Part shown: positions 61,742 to 64,000 of the stretch, piece after piece
Position numbering within the stretch: the first letter of the stretch is position 1
How the letters are laid out: the number at the start of each line of letters is the position of its first letter
DNA from: Anseranas semipalmata
Taxonomy: Eukaryota; Chordata; Aves; Anseriformes; Anseranatidae
Assembly (NCBI GenBank): GCA_013399115.1
Contig: VXAA01006451.1
Span: forward strand, 124,001-188,000
Direction: 5' to 3'
DNA length: 64,000 nt
Made by a program: the position numbers and the translations under genes
Notes under the pieces: model-generated
Seen by the model: the letters and a program-made list of their open reading frames with translations, nothing else
Database searches by the model: none
Told to the model about the DNA's origin: nothing

Positions 61742-61768
61742 CTGTCTTAACAGATACTGTTAAGACAG
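61742..61768. repeat. Perfect 12-bp-stem palindrome
   Basis: CTGTCTTAACAG (61742-61753) and CTGTTAAGACAG (61757-61768) are exact reverse complements separated by ATA. A GTTAACCAGTTAA stretch follows directly. It could be a hairpin in RNA, a miniature terminal-inverted-repeat remnant, or a dimeric factor site. No flanking target duplication is recognised. Confidence 0.9.
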
Positions 61769-63089
61769 TTAACCAGTTAAATGTACTTTATTGCTACCAA
61801 CTTGTGAAGCAGCCTTTCAAAATAAGCAATATATTTCAGGTGGATAGATACCATTAGTAAGAATACAGTAAATGTAGATAGCACACTGTCATGTGTGGGC
61901 ACAGGGATAGAAAGAACACCTCTTGACTAGTCTTGACCATTTGATAGATAGCAACAATTGCAATGTATACCATTTAATCTATTTTTCTGAAATTCTCTAA
62001 TTTCTATCTTATGTCTGGTTCCTGAAGCTCCCATCAGTCTTAATAAAAGTGAGAATACAGTCATGAGTGTGGATTAATCCTAGTCAAAAACTAAAGGCAG
62101 CATATAGGTAAGCAAAGCTCTTCCAGTGGGTAGAAGTATATAATATAGCCTAGTAAGAGAGATTATACCAGGAGTTCCACTCCTTTTATATAAATGTTAG
62201 GGCTATAAAGCAAACCCAAATATTGATGGAGAAAATCAAGTATTTAAATCTGTCCATACTAGGAATTTCTAGAACATATTAGGAATGGTCGTCATGAGTA
62301 AATTTTACATGTTTCTCCCATACCGGTGTTAATTTTGTTTCTCCCCACACACTTATGCTTAAAAATTTACAAATGCCAATCAGATGTAAAACTCAGAGGA
62401 CTTGAACACTTCAGTTTTCTGGAATTTTCTTCTGCTTTTGAGGACTGTCACCCATCCCAACACCTTGTCCTAATGTGTAAGTCAGGGTATCTGATGTGGG
62501 TGAGACTTGAGTGAGACAGGCTAAAAATAGTTGGAGAAGTAGTACTTTAGATCTAACTGACTTTTGTAATTGTTTGCAAGTATGCTTGTTTTCTTATGAA
62601 AGTGAAAAGCTGTGAAAAACTCATTTTGGGCCAAACCTGTTTCCCTTGGTGTTTGAATGTAAGGGAAGTGTTTTATTTCACATTTGAGTCTTTGACAAAA
62701 GGGAGTAAAGCACTGCAGTCAGGAGGATGTTCCATGATGTGTGTAGGGGTTAAGTTGTGCTCCCTTTGCCTGACTTGGAGCACAGGGTTGGGCAGTGGCA
62801 TCTGCTGGGCCGTAATGCAGGTCATGGTAGATCATCCATTGGTCTTCACTGAGGGAATAGTCTTGACTTGTAAAAATTCTCCAAATATTTATTGAAACAA
62901 AGAAATAATGCACTGTTGCTTCTCAGACAGTGGACTTTACCTGTAAGGGCTTCCATACCCTCAGTGAGTTATGTGAAGTGGAGCTGCCCAATAGGAAAAG
63001 AAATGAGATCCACTTCAAATAGCACGTAGGTGGAGAAGGGTTTGAAAAATCCTCTGGAAAATTGGAGGGATGTGTGGTAGCTTCACACT
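61769..63089. other. Unique AT-rich DNA with no gene
   Basis: No supported exon or RNA gene. Frames at 62326-62514 and 62596-62895 (+) have no domain or splice support. Confidence 0.55.
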
Positions 63090-63999
63090 GATGGCTAGCT
63101 AAGCTCTACCACACTGTTCTTGCTCCTCTTCCTCAAAAGAAAACGTGGAGAAAATATGGTGACAAAAGGCTCATGGGTTGAGAAAAGGACAGGGAGATCA
63201 CTCACCAATTACTGTCACAGGCAAAACACACTCAGCATAGGGAGATTAATGCAACTTATTACCTATTGCTAATAACAAACTAGGGCAGTGAGAAATTAAA
63301 AGCAAACTCAGAACACCTCCACCACCACCCCCAACTCATCCCTCTGAGCAGCACAGGGGCTTGTGGTCAGTCCATAAGTCCAGGAGTCATCTGCCACTCC
63401 TTCACGGTCACTCTCTGCCCCTGCTCCACATGGGGTCCCTCCCATGGGATGCAGTCCTTCCCAAGCTGATCCTATGTGGGCTTCCCACAGGCTGCAGCTC
63501 TTCAAGAACTTCTCCAATATGGGTCCATACCACGGGGCCCATCCTTCAGGACCAAACTGCTCCAACATGGCTCCCCCACGGGCGGCAGCTCCCGCCAGGC
63601 CTCCTGCTCCTGCTGGGGCTCCTCTCCACGGGCTGCAGCTCCGGCCCGGGGCCTGCTCCTGCGGGGGCTCCCATGGGCCACAGCCTCCTTCAGGCCACAT
63701 CCACCTGCTCCATGTGGGCTCCTCCACAGGCTGCAGCGTGGAGATCTGCTCCGTGTGGTGCCCATGGGCTGCAGGGGGACGGCCTGCTCCACCATGGGCC
63801 TCTCCAGGGGCCGCAGGGGAACTTCTGCTGCGGCGCCTGGAGCCCCTCCTGCCCTCCTTCTGCACTGCCCTTGGTGCCTGCAGGGCTGTTTCTCACTCCT
63901 CTCTCCCAGCTGCTGTTGTGCAGCAGTTTTTTTTCTCCTTTCTTAAATCTGCTCTCCCGGAGGCCCAACCAGCATTGCTCATTGGCTCGTGTCTGTTAA
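63090..63999 (-). mobile_element. Avian ERV-type LTR-like element, internally repetitive, cut by window end
   Basis: GC-rich dispersed bird repeat, read on the minus strand and lacking its beginning, which lies past 63999. In minus sense it holds a CCAAT-type GAGCCAATGAGC near 63980, a TATA-like ATTTAAG (+ strand CTTAAAT, 63942-63948), and a long array of imperfect units. It then has an AATAAG polyadenylation-like hexamer (+ strand CTTATT, 63255-63260) and a GGTGAGTGATCTCCC segment near 63197. On the + strand the array shows CTGCTCC-type starts near 63422, 63558, 63604, 63654, 63703, 63747 and 63783, alternating with GGGCTGCAG-type blocks. No retroviral gene is visible in the window. Open frames across it (185 codons -, 212 and 156 codons +) come from this stop-poor GC-rich array and are not host genes. 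Left edge approximate. Confidence 0.6.
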
Positions 64000-64000
64000 A

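Noticed and set aside
63308..63999. Long frames (185 codons -, 212 and 156 codons +) that could suggest a GC-rich gene
   Set aside because: They lie in the imperfect array of an LTR-like avian repeat and are open in several frames at once.
1..64000. CRISPR arrays, operons, ribosome binding sites, tRNA or rRNA genes
   Set aside because: No regularly spaced identical repeats, no tRNA B-box-like sequence in context, no rRNA similarity; repeats and composition are vertebrate.

Overview
The window is vertebrate nuclear DNA, most likely from a bird (Aves); species not resolved. The evidence is a CR1 LINE 3' end on each strand with the avian ATTCTGTG-type terminal repeat, two long-terminal-repeat-like elements of kinds I recall from bird genomes, and a few very old MIR/CORE-SINE-like remnants. 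The rest is AT-rich, CpG-poor DNA full of homopolymer runs and microsatellites. Nothing looks bacterial or viral apart from LTR-like repeat DNA. Two isolated N bases (46997, 50045) show that this is assembled eukaryotic sequence.

Most of the 64 kb looks like gene-poor intergenic or intronic DNA. I recognise no gene by name. Most open frames are chance frames in AT-rich, purine-rich or repeat DNA. Five stretches stand out as possible coding exons. On the + strand, 27620-27808 has a good acceptor, 63 open codons and a consensus GTAAGT donor, and its product resembles the last strand and helix of a PH domain. 29493-29591 follows a strong polypyrimidine tract and runs in the same phase to a stop; an AATAAA lies about 300 bases further on. 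Together they would be the last two coding exons of an unidentified + strand gene. On the - strand, 55290-55582, 47965-48456 and 36412-36637 (in that transcriptional order) are open frames with candidate splice sites, and the last two keep CpG codons in a CpG-poor setting. They may belong to one or more unidentified genes converging on the + strand gene.

Layout: 1-1.1 kb holds a truncated CR1. 1.1-6.3 kb is simple-repeat-rich unique DNA. 6.38-7.23 kb is raised in GC and CpG. 7.2-27 kb is unique AT-rich DNA with two faint ancient repeats and a palindromic POU octamer at 12.93 kb. 27-30 kb holds the + strand exon candidates and a short CR1. 30-49 kb is unique DNA with a near-perfect Maf element (37.17 kb), MIR relics (36.9, 42.8 and 45.7 kb) and two - strand exon candidates. 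51.1-51.6 kb is an LTR-like element with a terminal hairpin. 55.4 kb holds another exon candidate and 61.74 kb a perfect 12-bp-stem palindrome. 63.1 kb to the window end is the 3' part of a GC-rich, internally repetitive avian LTR-like element on the - strand that continues past the edge.

I found no convincing undescribed biological system. The best leads are the two sets of candidate exons. All assignments come from reading the sequence and from remembered repeat families; no database was searched.
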